A stretch of 64,000 nt of DNA, taken from assembly GCA_022826565.1 (NCBI GenBank), contig JAJDUP010000003.1:124001-188000 (forward strand). The letters run 5' to 3'. Both the position numbers and the translations under genes were made by a program. Source of the DNA: Gemmatimonadota bacterium. Lineage in GTDB: Bacteria > Gemmatimonadota > Gemmatimonadetes > Longimicrobiales > Gaopeijiaceae. The notes under the pieces are model-generated. The model was given only the letters and a program-made list of their open reading frames with translations, was not told where the DNA came from and did no database searches. Shown one piece after another: positions 51,115-59,360 of this stretch (position 1 is the first letter of the stretch; the number at the start of each line of letters is the position of its first letter).

Positions 51115-51231
51115 TTATTACCGTTAAGATATATCACATAACATCGGGCTACCGGCGGACCGCGCGACTTCACCAGCCAACCCCGCCCTGAAATCCGAAA
51201 ACACTCAACCCCAATGTTAAGGATCAATACC

Positions 51232-51852
51232 ATGCGCTTCGAAGACTATTTCGATTTCGACAACCTTCCCTGGCCCTTCGGTTCCTCCCAGCGCCGACGC
51301 CCCGGCCGTCCCCATCGACGGCGGCGGCGCTGGCGGTGGTTCGAGCGGGGCGACCTCAAGTTCGCCATCCTCGCGCTGGTCGCCGAGAAGCCCATGCACG
51401 GCTACGAAGTCATGCAGGCGCTGGAGGAGGAATCGGCCGGCAGCTACAAGGCGAGCCCCGGATCCGTCTACCCGACCCTGCAGCTGCTCGAGGACCAGGG
51501 TCACCTCACCTCCGAGGACTACGGCGGCAAGAAGGTGTACTCCATCACGGACAGCGGCCGCGAGTACCTGAACGACAACCGGGACCACGTCAAGAGGATC
51601 TTCGACCGCGTCGCGCAGTTCGGGGACCGCCTGGGCAGGGACATGAGCGCGCTCACGCGGAGGCTCGCCCGGCTGAGCCGAACCACCTTCCAGGGCGCGG
51701 TCAGCTGGTTCGAGGACGAGGAGCTGTTCAGCGACATGAAGGCCGTGCTGGACCGGGCCGTCAAGGACATGGACGCGGCCTGGGACGCGGCGCGCGAGCG
51801 GCGGCGTGCGGCCAAGGCCGAGGCCGAGGCGCCCCCCGACGAAACCGGCTGA
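51232..51852 (+). CDS. PadR family regulator with extended C-terminus
   Basis: The ATG at 51232 has AAGGA 9 bases upstream. The 206-residue product has a basic N-terminal tail with an Arg run (about 20-36), a PadR winged helix (FAILALVAEKPMHGYEVMQA, SPGSVYPTLQLLEDQGHL, KKVYSITDSGREYL), and a C-terminal dimerisation helix of the long PadR (PadR-s2) type. It probably regulates itself and the divergent LVIVD/M20 pair through the dyads in the 289-base gap. Confidence 0.9.
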   Translation: MRFEDYFDFDNLPWPFGSSQRRRPGRPHRRRRRWRWFERGDLKFAILALVAEKPMHGYEVMQALEEESAGSYKASPGSVYPTLQLLEDQGHLTSEDYGGKKVYSITDSGREYLNDNRDHVKRIFDRVAQFGDRLGRDMSALTRRLARLSRTTFQGAVSWFEDEELFSDMKAVLDRAVKDMDAAWDAARERRRAAKAEAEAPPDETG

Positions 51853-51909
51853 CGCCGTTCAGGAGCCCCTGGCCCCCCGTACTCGAACCGGCGGCGGTGC
51901 CGAGGACAC

Positions 51910-52641
51910 CTATCCCGGCTCCTCCCACAGCCGGCGCATATACCGCTCCGGCGCCGCCAGGAAGCTCCGGAGCAGGGTGACGCCATCGAGCGCGTCGAAT
52001 TCGACCTCATGGAGCGGGGTCGCGTCGAAGCTGTAGATCGTCGCCCCGGGAACGGCCATCAGCACCGGTGAGTGCGTGGCGATGATGAACTGGGCACCTT
52101 GCCTGACCATGTCACCCATCATCGCGACGAACCCCAGCTGGCTCTGGGGCGAGAGCGCCGCCTCCGGCTCATCGAGGAGGTAGAGCCCGTCCGGTACGAA
52201 ACGCGCGCGGAAGAGGCGCAGGAAGCTCTCGCCGTGCGAATTCGCGTCCAGGTCGCGCCCGTAGGTGGCCTCCATCGCCCCCAGCGATGCGGCCGCGGGG
52301 CCCTTTGCGAGCTGTTTCGCGAGCGCTGAGCGGCCCGCGTACTCACGCTCCACCTCTTCGATCCGCGCCTCCATTTCGGCTCGCGTCTTCTGCAGGCGCT
52401 GTACGAACCCGAAGAAGTCCTCGGCCCGCAGGAAGAAGCCGCGGTGGGTCCGCCGGCGCCAGACGCCCTTCAGCGTCGCGGCCAGCCTGCGCTGGCTGAC
52501 GAGCGAGTCATCGGCGGATGTGTCGGCACGGCCCACCGCCGGCAGCTCCGCCGCGATCGCCAGCGCCTCCAGGAGGGTGGATTTGCCGGACCCGTTCTCT
52601 CCGGCGAAGAAGGTCACCGGTCCGGGGAAGGCCAACTCCAC
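51910..52641 (-). CDS. AAA family ATPase (RecF/SMC-like)
   Basis: The GTG at 52641 gives 243 residues with Walker A GENGSGKST, Walker B LYLLDEPEAALSP and a switch His in ATHSPVL, typical of single-chain SMC-like ATPases. The reading frame stays open upstream to a TGA at 52770 and encodes family-like sequence (DRFPFTIPALQGL), yet no ATG, GTG or TTG lies between the TGA and the GTG. The real N-terminus is therefore unclear: a non-standard start, or loss of the 5' end. Function unknown. Confidence 0.75.
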   Translation of the reverse strand: MELAFPGPVTFFAGENGSGKSTLLEALAIAAELPAVGRADTSADDSLVSQRRLAATLKGVWRRRTHRGFFLRAEDFFGFVQRLQKTRAEMEARIEEVEREYAGRSALAKQLAKGPAAASLGAMEATYGRDLDANSHGESFLRLFRARFVPDGLYLLDEPEAALSPQSQLGFVAMMGDMVRQGAQFIIATHSPVLMAVPGATIYSFDATPLHEVEFDALDGVTLLRSFLAAPERYMRRLWEEPG

Positions 52642-52996
52642 CAGTCCCTGGAGCGCCGGGATGGTGAAGGGGAACCGGTCCCGCTCCGAGGCGTCGGGAT
52701 CTCCGAGACGGATTGAGGAGAGGATGCGGGCAGACAGGTCGGACGTCTCCTGACAACGGGTGGGATGTCATCCGGGAAGGATACCGGCCTGAATTGTTGT
52801 GGGGCCGGCACCGGGCGACAAGCAGGTTCCACCTCCCGCAGTCCGTGGAACGGGTCCCCCCGCTGCATTCGGACTTCGATGCATCCGCACTGGCCGCAGC
52901 GCTCTCGCGACTTGTCCGCCGCAGGATCACGCCGCATCATGGCACTCCAACCCGCGCTCGCTCGCCTGATTCCGCACACCGACCGGAAGGCCAGTC

Positions 52997-55081
52997 ATGA
53001 CAACACCGAAAGGCTCCCCATTCGCATCCGACCTGCTGCTTCGCACCCTCGTCGCGGCAGGCATGGCCCTGTGCTGGATCGCTCCGCCGATCACGGCCCA
53101 GGAGGCCACCGCCGACTCCGAGGTCACCGTCGACGACCGCTGGAGCCCCGCCCTGAGCATGCGGTACCACCAGGTCGGCGCAGTGGCGATCTCCCCGGAC
53201 GGCTCCCGTGTCGCCTACACGGTGAGGGAACCCCTCATGGAGGGCGAGAAGTCCGAATACCTGACCCACATCTGGCTGGCGAACGCGGACGGGAGCCGCA
53301 ACGCGCAGTTCACGCGGGGGGCGTCGTCCGCATCCGGCCCCGCGTTTTCCCCCGACGGCCGGTGGCTGGCCTTCACAACCTCGCGTTCCGGCAGCAACCA
53401 GATCTGGGTCCTTCCCATGGACGGCGGAGAGGCGCGCCAGGTAACGGACGCGGAGCCGGGAGTGGGCCAGTTCCGGTGGTCGCCCGCCGGCGACGCGTTC
53501 GCCTTCGTCATGCGGGACCCGCAGACGGAGGAGGAGGAGACGGCCGCCAGGGAAAAGCGCGATGTGATTCTGGTCGACCAGAACTTCAAGTACGGTCACA
53601 TCTACTCGGTCGCATTCGATCCCCTGGCGACCGAAACCGCCGAGGCGACGCGCCTGACCGAGGGCGACTTTCACGTGACCGGCTTCGACTGGTCGCCGGA
53701 CGGTGAGCGCATCGTCTTCGGGCACCAGGCGGACCCGCGCATCAACACCGGGCGGCTGTCCGGGGATATTGCGCTCGTCGGCAGTGCGGGCGGCGAGGTC
53801 ACCCAGCTCGTGACCGGGGGCGGCATCGAGTCGTCGCCGCGCTGGTCGCCGGACGGGTCTCTGATCGCCTACGCATCGACCGGCAGCCAGCCGGAACCGG
53901 TCGGCCTCGCGGACCTCTACGTCGTGGATCCCGAGAGCGGCGAGTCGCGGATGCTGGCGGAGACGCCGAACCGCAGCGTGTTCATTCTGGGGTGGTCGGT
54001 GGGCTCCGACATGGTGTACCTCAACGAGTCGCTCGGGACGACTCGCCACGTGATCGGCGTGCCGGTCGAGGGCGAGTCGATCACCCAGGTGACGGAGGGC
54101 GCCGGCGTAGTCGGATCGACCGCGCTCGCGGCCGAGGGGGGGATGCTGGCACTGACCTGGCAGACCAGCGATGACCCCGCGGAGGTCTACATCACCGGCA
54201 TGGGGGCTTTCGAGCCCGCGCAGCTGAGCTCCGTGACCGCCGACGCGCCCCGGCCGCCCATGGGCCGCACCGAGCTCCTGGCCTGGACCGCGCCGGACGG
54301 CACCCCGGTCGAGGGGCTGCTGACCTACCCGGTGGACTACGAGGAAGGCACGCGCGTGCCGTTGATCCTGAATGTGCACGGCGGTCCTGCCGGGGTCTTC
54401 AGCCAGTCCTTCACCGGCGCCCCGAGCATCTACATGATCCAGTACTTCGCGCAGGAAGGGTTCGCGGTCCTCCGCCCCAATCCGCGCGGAAGCACGGGCT
54501 ACGGGAAGGAGTTCCGCTACGCCAACATCATGGATTGGGGCTACGGGGACCTGTCCGACCTGCTCTCCGGCGTCGACGAAGTCATCGAGATGGGGGTGGC
54601 CCACGCCGACAGCCTGCTCCTGATGGGGTGGAGCTACGGCGGCTACATGACCTCCTTCGCGGTCACCCAGACCGACCGGTTCCGCGCAGCGTCGATGGGA
54701 GCAGGGCTGCCCAATCTGGTCAGCATGGTGACGACCACCGACATCGGCGACTACCTGGCCGGACACATGGGCGGCGAGTACTTCGACGACTACGAGACCT
54801 ACGAGAAGCATTCCGCCGTGTATCACATCAGGAACGTGACGACCCCGACGCAGGTGATCCATGGTGCACAGGATCTGCGGGTCCCCTTCACTCAGGGTCA
54901 GGAGTTCTACACGTCGCTCGTGCGTATGGGCGTGGACACGGAATTCGTCGTCTACCCGCGTACCCCGCACGGCCCGACCGAGCCCAAGTTCCTGATGGAC
55001 GTGTCGGAACGGATCCTGGTGTGGTTCAACAAGTACCTGAAGGGGCCGCGGCCGACGGCGGAGGAGGGTGGCGACCGGTAG
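52997..55081 (+). CDS. S9 family peptidase (prolyl-oligopeptidase/acylaminoacyl type)
   Basis: The 694-residue product has a signal peptide (TLVAAGMALCWIAPPITAQ), a beta-propeller (about 50-420, repeated SPDG motifs) and a C-terminal alpha/beta-hydrolase domain with nucleophile GWSYGGYM, Asp in HGAQDLRVP, and His in RTPHGPTEP. Family members cut short peptides from the N- or C-terminus. Export suggests periplasmic peptide digestion. GGAAGG is 7 bases before the ATG. Divergent from the ATPase gene and convergent with the second D-aminoacylase. Confidence 0.9.
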   Translation: MTTPKGSPFASDLLLRTLVAAGMALCWIAPPITAQEATADSEVTVDDRWSPALSMRYHQVGAVAISPDGSRVAYTVREPLMEGEKSEYLTHIWLANADGSRNAQFTRGASSASGPAFSPDGRWLAFTTSRSGSNQIWVLPMDGGEARQVTDAEPGVGQFRWSPAGDAFAFVMRDPQTEEEETAAREKRDVILVDQNFKYGHIYSVAFDPLATETAEATRLTEGDFHVTGFDWSPDGERIVFGHQADPRINTGRLSGDIALVGSAGGEVTQLVTGGGIESSPRWSPDGSLIAYASTGSQPEPVGLADLYVVDPESGESRMLAETPNRSVFILGWSVGSDMVYLNESLGTTRHVIGVPVEGESITQVTEGAGVVGSTALAAEGGMLALTWQTSDDPAEVYITGMGAFEPAQLSSVTADAPRPPMGRTELLAWTAPDGTPVEGLLTYPVDYEEGTRVPLILNVHGGPAGVFSQSFTGAPSIYMIQYFAQEGFAVLRPNPRGSTGYGKEFRYANIMDWGYGDLSDLLSGVDEVIEMGVAHADSLLLMGWSYGGYMTSFAVTQTDRFRAASMGAGLPNLVSMVTTTDIGDYLAGHMGGEYFDDYETYEKHSAVYHIRNVTTPTQVIHGAQDLRVPFTQGQEFYTSLVRMGVDTEFVVYPRTPHGPTEPKFLMDVSERILVWFNKYLKGPRPTAEEGGDR

Positions 55082-55117
55082 CGGGCGCCCGAACCGACCC
55101 CCGCGGCTGGAGCCGGA

Positions 55118-56725
55118 CTAGCTCACCGGCCTCCGCACCGGCCCTCGCAGCCAACGCCCCGGCTTCTCGCCGGTCAGGCCGCCGGCCCGGATCACCGGCA
55201 CGCCGTTCACCAGCAGGTCGTTGATCCCGACGCTGTACTGGTGCGGGTCCGAAAACGTCGCGCGGTCGGCGATCACGTCCGGGTCGAAGACCGCGATGTC
55301 GGCGCGCATCCCCTCGGCGATCACGCCCATGTCCTCGCGGCCGAGCCACTGCGCCGGCATCGAGGTCATCTTCCTGACGGCCTCCTCCAGGGTGATCACG
55401 CCCAGTTCGCGCACATACCTGGCCAGCACGCGCGGGAACGCGCCGTAGCTGCGCGGGTGCGGGTAGCCGATCCCGTACCCGACCGCGTCGCCGTCCGTCT
55501 CGATCATCGCCAGCGGGTGCTGCATGATGCGGATGACGTCGCCTTCGTCCATGGCGTGGTAGATCGCGCTGAAGCCGCCCTGGAACTGCAGCTCGATCGC
55601 GAGCTGGATGCCGGTTTCGAGGTCGTTGGGAAGGCCCCGGTCGGCGGCGTAGTCGGCAAGCGTCCTGCCGTTGTACGACTCGTCCGAGCCGAGCACCCGG
55701 AACTGGATCCGCGACATGTCCGCGCCCACCCGGTCGGTCATGAAGATGCGCCGCATGTCGTCTTCCATGCGCGCCCGCGTCTCGGGGTCGGCAACCCTGG
55801 CAGCGAAGTCGTCCGGGCCCCCGGCAAGCGCCCACTGCGGGAACAGGATGGCCGAACTCGTACTCGAAGCCGCGTACGGGTACAGGTCGTGCGTGACCGT
55901 CAGCCCCGCCGCGTTGGCCGAGTCGATCATCGCCAGACTCCTCTCGCTCCAGCCCCACTGCCCCGCTCCCGACGCCTTGTGGTGATTGATCTGGGCCGGG
56001 ATGTCCGCCTCCTCCGCGATGCGGATCAGTTCCGCCACCGACTCCAGCAGCCCGCTCGCCTCGTTGCGCATGTGGCTCACGTAGATGCCGCCGTGGGCCG
56101 CCGCAACCTTGGCCAGCTCGATGACCTCCTCGGTCTCGGCAAAGTTGGCCGGCACGTACAGGAGCCCCGTCGAAAACCCCAGCGCCCCCTCGCGCATGGA
56201 CTGGTCGACGAGCGCCCGCATCTCGTCCAGCTCGGCGGGCGTGGGCGCGCGGTTCTCCAGCCCCATCACCTGCTTGCGCGTCCACGTATGGCCGGAGAAG
56301 AACCCCACGTTGGGCGCCACCTCCAGCCCGGACGCGAACTCCTCCAGCGGCCAGGGCTGGTCGCCCGAGTGCAGCGACACGATCAACGAGGTGATCCCCT
56401 GCCGCAGGAAGTTCTCGGCCAGCGGGTAGTCGACGATCGTCTGCTGGACGTGGGAGTGGTTGTCGATGAATCCCGGCGTGACGACCTGACCGGCGGCGTC
56501 GATCACCGTGCGCGCCAGCGAGGGGTCGATGGGTTCCCGTGAAACAAGCGCGATGCGCCCGTCCACAACAGCGACATCGGCGCGGAAGCGGTCGGCCCCG
56601 GTGCCGTCGACGACGGTGCCGCCGGTGATGAGCACGTCGTAGCTCTGCGCTGCGATCGAGGCGTCCGGCGCGGGGGCGAGGGTCAGGGCGATGGCGAAGG
56701 CGAGCGGTGCCAGTGCGGATCGCAT
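55118..56725 (-). CDS. Secreted D-aminoacylase / N-acyl-D-amino-acid deacylase family amidohydrolase (copy 2)
   Basis: The 535-residue product has a signal peptide (AFAIALTLAPAPDASIAAQ), the metal motif FIDNHSH at about 90, and family motifs GFSTGLLYVPANFAETEEVI and INHHKASGAGQWG. It is about 40% alike by eye to copy 1 at 14586-16253, but has a cleavable rather than lipoprotein signal. Expected role: hydrolysis of N-acyl-D-amino acids or D-peptides in the periplasm. A conserved half-site array (56759-56801) lies 34 bases upstream of the start codon. Confidence 0.85.
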   Translation of the reverse strand: MRSALAPLAFAIALTLAPAPDASIAAQSYDVLITGGTVVDGTGADRFRADVAVVDGRIALVSREPIDPSLARTVIDAAGQVVTPGFIDNHSHVQQTIVDYPLAENFLRQGITSLIVSLHSGDQPWPLEEFASGLEVAPNVGFFSGHTWTRKQVMGLENRAPTPAELDEMRALVDQSMREGALGFSTGLLYVPANFAETEEVIELAKVAAAHGGIYVSHMRNEASGLLESVAELIRIAEEADIPAQINHHKASGAGQWGWSERSLAMIDSANAAGLTVTHDLYPYAASSTSSAILFPQWALAGGPDDFAARVADPETRARMEDDMRRIFMTDRVGADMSRIQFRVLGSDESYNGRTLADYAADRGLPNDLETGIQLAIELQFQGGFSAIYHAMDEGDVIRIMQHPLAMIETDGDAVGYGIGYPHPRSYGAFPRVLARYVRELGVITLEEAVRKMTSMPAQWLGREDMGVIAEGMRADIAVFDPDVIADRATFSDPHQYSVGINDLLVNGVPVIRAGGLTGEKPGRWLRGPVRRPVS

Positions 56726-56758
56726 GGGTTCTCCGGTGGTTCTGGTCGGCAGGGAAAC

Positions 56759-56801
56759 CGCGTAATCTCGACGTTACATAATGTAAATCCGGGTTTACAT
56801 T
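56759..56801. promoter_or_regulatory. 43-bp TGTAA/TTACA array, site 2
   Basis: A left half (…GTAA), N8, the 13-bp palindrome TTACATAATGTAA (56774-56786), N8 and TTACATT. The right pair reads TGTAAATCCGGGTTTACA, a perfect TGTAAA-N6-TTTACA dyad. It is placed between the second D-aminoacylase gene and the divergent exonuclease III gene. Confidence 0.65.
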
Positions 56802-56891
56802 TGTGCCGTCGGTGAACGGCGACCCCGGCCCCGGCAGCGCGCAAACCCGCGGCGTGCGGCCGGGCATTATCCCGCGGGGCTCCAGGCAGTC

Positions 56892-57665
56892 ATGAGAATC
56901 GCAACCTGGAACGTGAACTCGGTCAAGGCGCGGGAGGCGCGGGTCCTCGGGTGGCTTCGCAATCACCGCCCCGATGCGCTGTGCCTGCAGGAGTTGAAGA
57001 CCACTGACGAGGCCTACCCGGCGGAGGCGGTCCGGGGTGAGGGCTACGACTCGGCCGTGTACGGCCAGAAGGCCTTCAACGGGGTCGCGCTCATCAGTCC
57101 GCATCCGATCGACTCGGTCCAGCGGGGGCTGGGTGACGACGATCCGCAGGCTCGCCTGATCGGGGGAGTCGTGGGTGGCGTGACCGTCTACTCCGCGTAT
57201 TTCCCCAATGGCCGTTCCGTCGGATCCGATGCCTGGGAGTACAAGCTGGCGTGGATGGGACGCCTTCTGGACCTGCTGGAGAGCCGCCACGATCCCGCCG
57301 ACCCCGTGGTGCTGACCGGCGACTTCAACGTGGCGCCGGACGATCTCGACGCGGCGGACCCCGAGAAGTGGGCGCCGAGCGTCCTCTGCCATCCGCTGGC
57401 GCGGGAGGCGCTGGAGAGGATTCGGGACTGGGGATTCGTCGATGTGGTGCGCAAGCACAACCCCGAGGGGCGGCTCTACAGCTGGTGGGACTATCGGCGG
57501 CTGGCCTTCCCCCGCAACGACGGTCTGCGGATCGACCATGTCTTCGCGACGGCGGCGGTGGCGGCAACATCGGCCGGCGCCTGGGTCGACCGGGACCAGA
57601 GGAAGGGACGGAAGACGGACGTTCCGTCGGACCATGCTCCCGTAGTGGCGGATTTCGCTCTCTGA
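56892..57665 (+). CDS. xthA: Exodeoxyribonuclease III
   Basis: The 257-residue product begins MRIATWNVNSVKAR and has the family motifs CLQELKT (metal Glu), GDFNVAPDDLD (catalytic Asp and Asn), WWDYR and a final SDHAPV (catalytic His). It is an AP endonuclease and 3'-5' exonuclease of base-excision repair. Two other base-excision genes lie within 7 kb (58449 and 63582). A perfect 10-bp inverted repeat begins 33 bases after the stop. Confidence 0.93.
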   Translation: MRIATWNVNSVKAREARVLGWLRNHRPDALCLQELKTTDEAYPAEAVRGEGYDSAVYGQKAFNGVALISPHPIDSVQRGLGDDDPQARLIGGVVGGVTVYSAYFPNGRSVGSDAWEYKLAWMGRLLDLLESRHDPADPVVLTGDFNVAPDDLDAADPEKWAPSVLCHPLAREALERIRDWGFVDVVRKHNPEGRLYSWWDYRRLAFPRNDGLRIDHVFATAAVAATSAGAWVDRDQRKGRKTDVPSDHAPVVADFAL

Positions 57666-57698
57666 CGGAACCATGACTGGCGATTGGAACTCTGAGGT

Positions 57699-57736
57699 GC
57701 CACTATGGTATACAACAGTTGAGCGGCCATAGTGGC
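57699..57736. promoter_or_regulatory. Perfect 10-bp inverted repeat between exonuclease III and TonB-like genes
   Basis: Arms GCCACTATGG (57699-57708) and CCATAGTGGC (57727-57736) with an 18-base loop. There is no T-run, so it is either an operator for the next gene or a terminator for the previous one. Confidence 0.5.
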
Positions 57737-57758
57737 TCGAACAACGCGGGGGGATGAC

Positions 57759-58340
57759 ATGGATCCGAGAAAGGCCAGGGAAAAAGGGCAACGGCGGGTG
57801 CTGCTCATGGGCGTTGGCGCCTCGATTGTCCTGCACGGCATGGTCTTCGGAGCTCTCAGCTTTCAGACCGCCGATTCGCCAGGATCCACCGCAGCCGAAG
57901 CGGGGCGGCCGGCCGCGCCCTTCGAGGTAGTGGCGCTGGAAATCGTAGACGTTCGGGAGGTCCCCGAGGTCAAGCCCCCGGATGTCGCGGCGACTGACCG
58001 CCCTGTTGTCGTTTCGCCCGCCCCCGAGGATCTGCCCGAACCGACGTCGAGCAGCATGGCCGCGGCCGCCTCGGCGGCCGAGGTCGCGACCCTCACGGTA
58101 GCCGATCTCATGGGCTCTACGTTGTCGTCCTCCAGCCTGGCCATGCGGCCCGCGGCCCAGCGGAACATCCCCGGCGCGTTCACGGGCCTGGCCATGGTGG
58201 ACCCGCACGCCGGGCACGACCACGGCGACGAAGAGGAAGAGGGCGAAGGCTTCTGGAGCGCCCTCGGGAACGCCTGGGGCAAGGTCGGAATGGGGACCGG
58301 GGGCGGGAAGGTTTGCCGTCCCCCTGTGGTGATCCGCTAG
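57759..58340 (+). CDS. TonB-like N-terminal domain protein lacking the TonB C-terminal domain
   Basis: The ATG at 57759 has GGGGGATG just upstream (an in-frame GTG at 57732 is less likely). The 193-residue product has a basic start, one membrane helix (GVGASIVLHGMVFGAL) that resembles TonB with its SxxxH arrangement, and a Pro/Val/Glu-rich periplasmic part (VREVPEVKPPDVAATDRPVV). No C-terminal TonB domain follows; instead there is a His/Asp/Glu-rich stretch and a Gly-rich tail ending CRPPVVIR. No ExbB or ExbD gene is next to it. Confidence 0.6.
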   Translation: MDPRKAREKGQRRVLLMGVGASIVLHGMVFGALSFQTADSPGSTAAEAGRPAAPFEVVALEIVDVREVPEVKPPDVAATDRPVVVSPAPEDLPEPTSSSMAAAASAAEVATLTVADLMGSTLSSSSLAMRPAAQRNIPGAFTGLAMVDPHAGHDHGDEEEEGEGFWSALGNAWGKVGMGTGGGKVCRPPVVIR

Positions 58341-58448
58341 CCGGCGTTCAGATACCTCACGGCGCCCGGCGCGTGGGCACGGTCGGGGCATGAGCGCCGG
58401 CCCGCCCGGGCATCAGCCACCGTCCAGCGCCCTCGCTTGATCGGCACA

Positions 58449-59360
58449 TCAGCCGCCCTCCGGAGCGCGCTTCAGCGCCTCCAGATCCTCCAGCTTCCGC
58501 GGCCAGTCGCGCCGCAGCAGCCTTGAAAGGGCACGATCGGCCAGCAACCGCCCCCCTGTCTGGCATTCCGGGCAGTAGTTGGTCTCGCGCGTGGCGTAGA
58601 CGATGCGTTGTATGGGGGTGCCGCACTGCGTGCAGGGGTCGCCGTACTTCCCGTGGGCGCTCATGGCCGGGTGAAAGGCGGTGATCCTGGCCGGGAAGGA
58701 GTCGCCGGCCTCCTCGATCAGCCGCTGCGACCATTCGGTGAGCGATGACAGCGTGGCCGCGTGGAGGCGGTCGATGTCGCGGTCGGTCAGCCGCGAGGTG
58801 AGCTTGACGGGCGACAGGCGTGCCCGCAGGAGGATTTCGTCCGAATGGGCGTTGCCGATCCCGGACAGGATGCGGGGGTCGGTGAGGGCGCGTTTCAGGG
58901 TGCGGTTCTCGCGCCGGATCGCCGCCGCGAAGGCCGCGCGCGTCGCGTCGAGCGGATCGATCCCGCCCGGGTCGTGATCGTGCAGCGCCGCGGCGCCCCG
59001 CACCAGATGAAGGGACGCGCGCTTGTGGCTGCTCGCCTCGGTGAGGAGGAGTGTGCCGCGTGCGAAGTCGAAGGCCGCGTGGCCGAGCTTGCGGGGGATC
59101 GGCGCGGCGGGCTTCCTCCACTGGAAGCGGCCCGCGATCATGAGGTGGATGACGAGGAAGAGGTCTCCTTCGAGACCGATCACGACGCGCTTGCCGAGCC
59201 GCTCCAGGGACTCGACCACACGGCCGTGAGCGTGCGCAATCGGCGGATCGAAGCTCTTGAGGAGAGAGGGCGAACGGATCCGCACCGCTTGCAGTTCCTC
59301 GCCGAGGATGCGCGCGCGCAGTGCGTGAAGGTAAAGGGTGACCTCGGGGAGTTCAGGCAC
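58449..59360 (-). CDS. Fpg/Nei family DNA glycosylase
   Basis: The 303-residue product begins MPELPEV with catalytic Pro2 and Glu3, has the helix-two-turn-helix region (GIGNAHSDEILLRARLSP) and a C-terminal zinc finger (CTQCG and YCPEC). It removes oxidised bases and nicks the site in base-excision repair. The H2TH loop has AHSDE in place of the usual IYANE, and the protein extends about 35 residues past the zinc finger, so it is a divergent branch, not classical MutM. It overlaps the aldo/keto reductase gene by 8 bases. Confidence 0.85.
   Translation of the reverse strand: MPELPEVTLYLHALRARILGEELQAVRIRSPSLLKSFDPPIAHAHGRVVESLERLGKRVVIGLEGDLFLVIHLMIAGRFQWRKPAAPIPRKLGHAAFDFARGTLLLTEASSHKRASLHLVRGAAALHDHDPGGIDPLDATRAAFAAAIRRENRTLKRALTDPRILSGIGNAHSDEILLRARLSPVKLTSRLTDRDIDRLHAATLSSLTEWSQRLIEEAGDSFPARITAFHPAMSAHGKYGDPCTQCGTPIQRIVYATRETNYCPECQTGGRLLADRALSRLLRRDWPRKLEDLEALKRAPEGG

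Noticed and set aside
52910..52922. TTGTCCGCC-like half element in the gap before the S9 peptidase gene
   Set aside because: Only 9 of 11 bases of one arm match and there is no second arm at the fixed distance; treated as chance.
55026..58391. 1121-codon minus-strand frame
   Set aside because: It spans the D-aminoacylase gene in another frame and runs antisense to exonuclease III and the TonB-like gene; no domain is visible.
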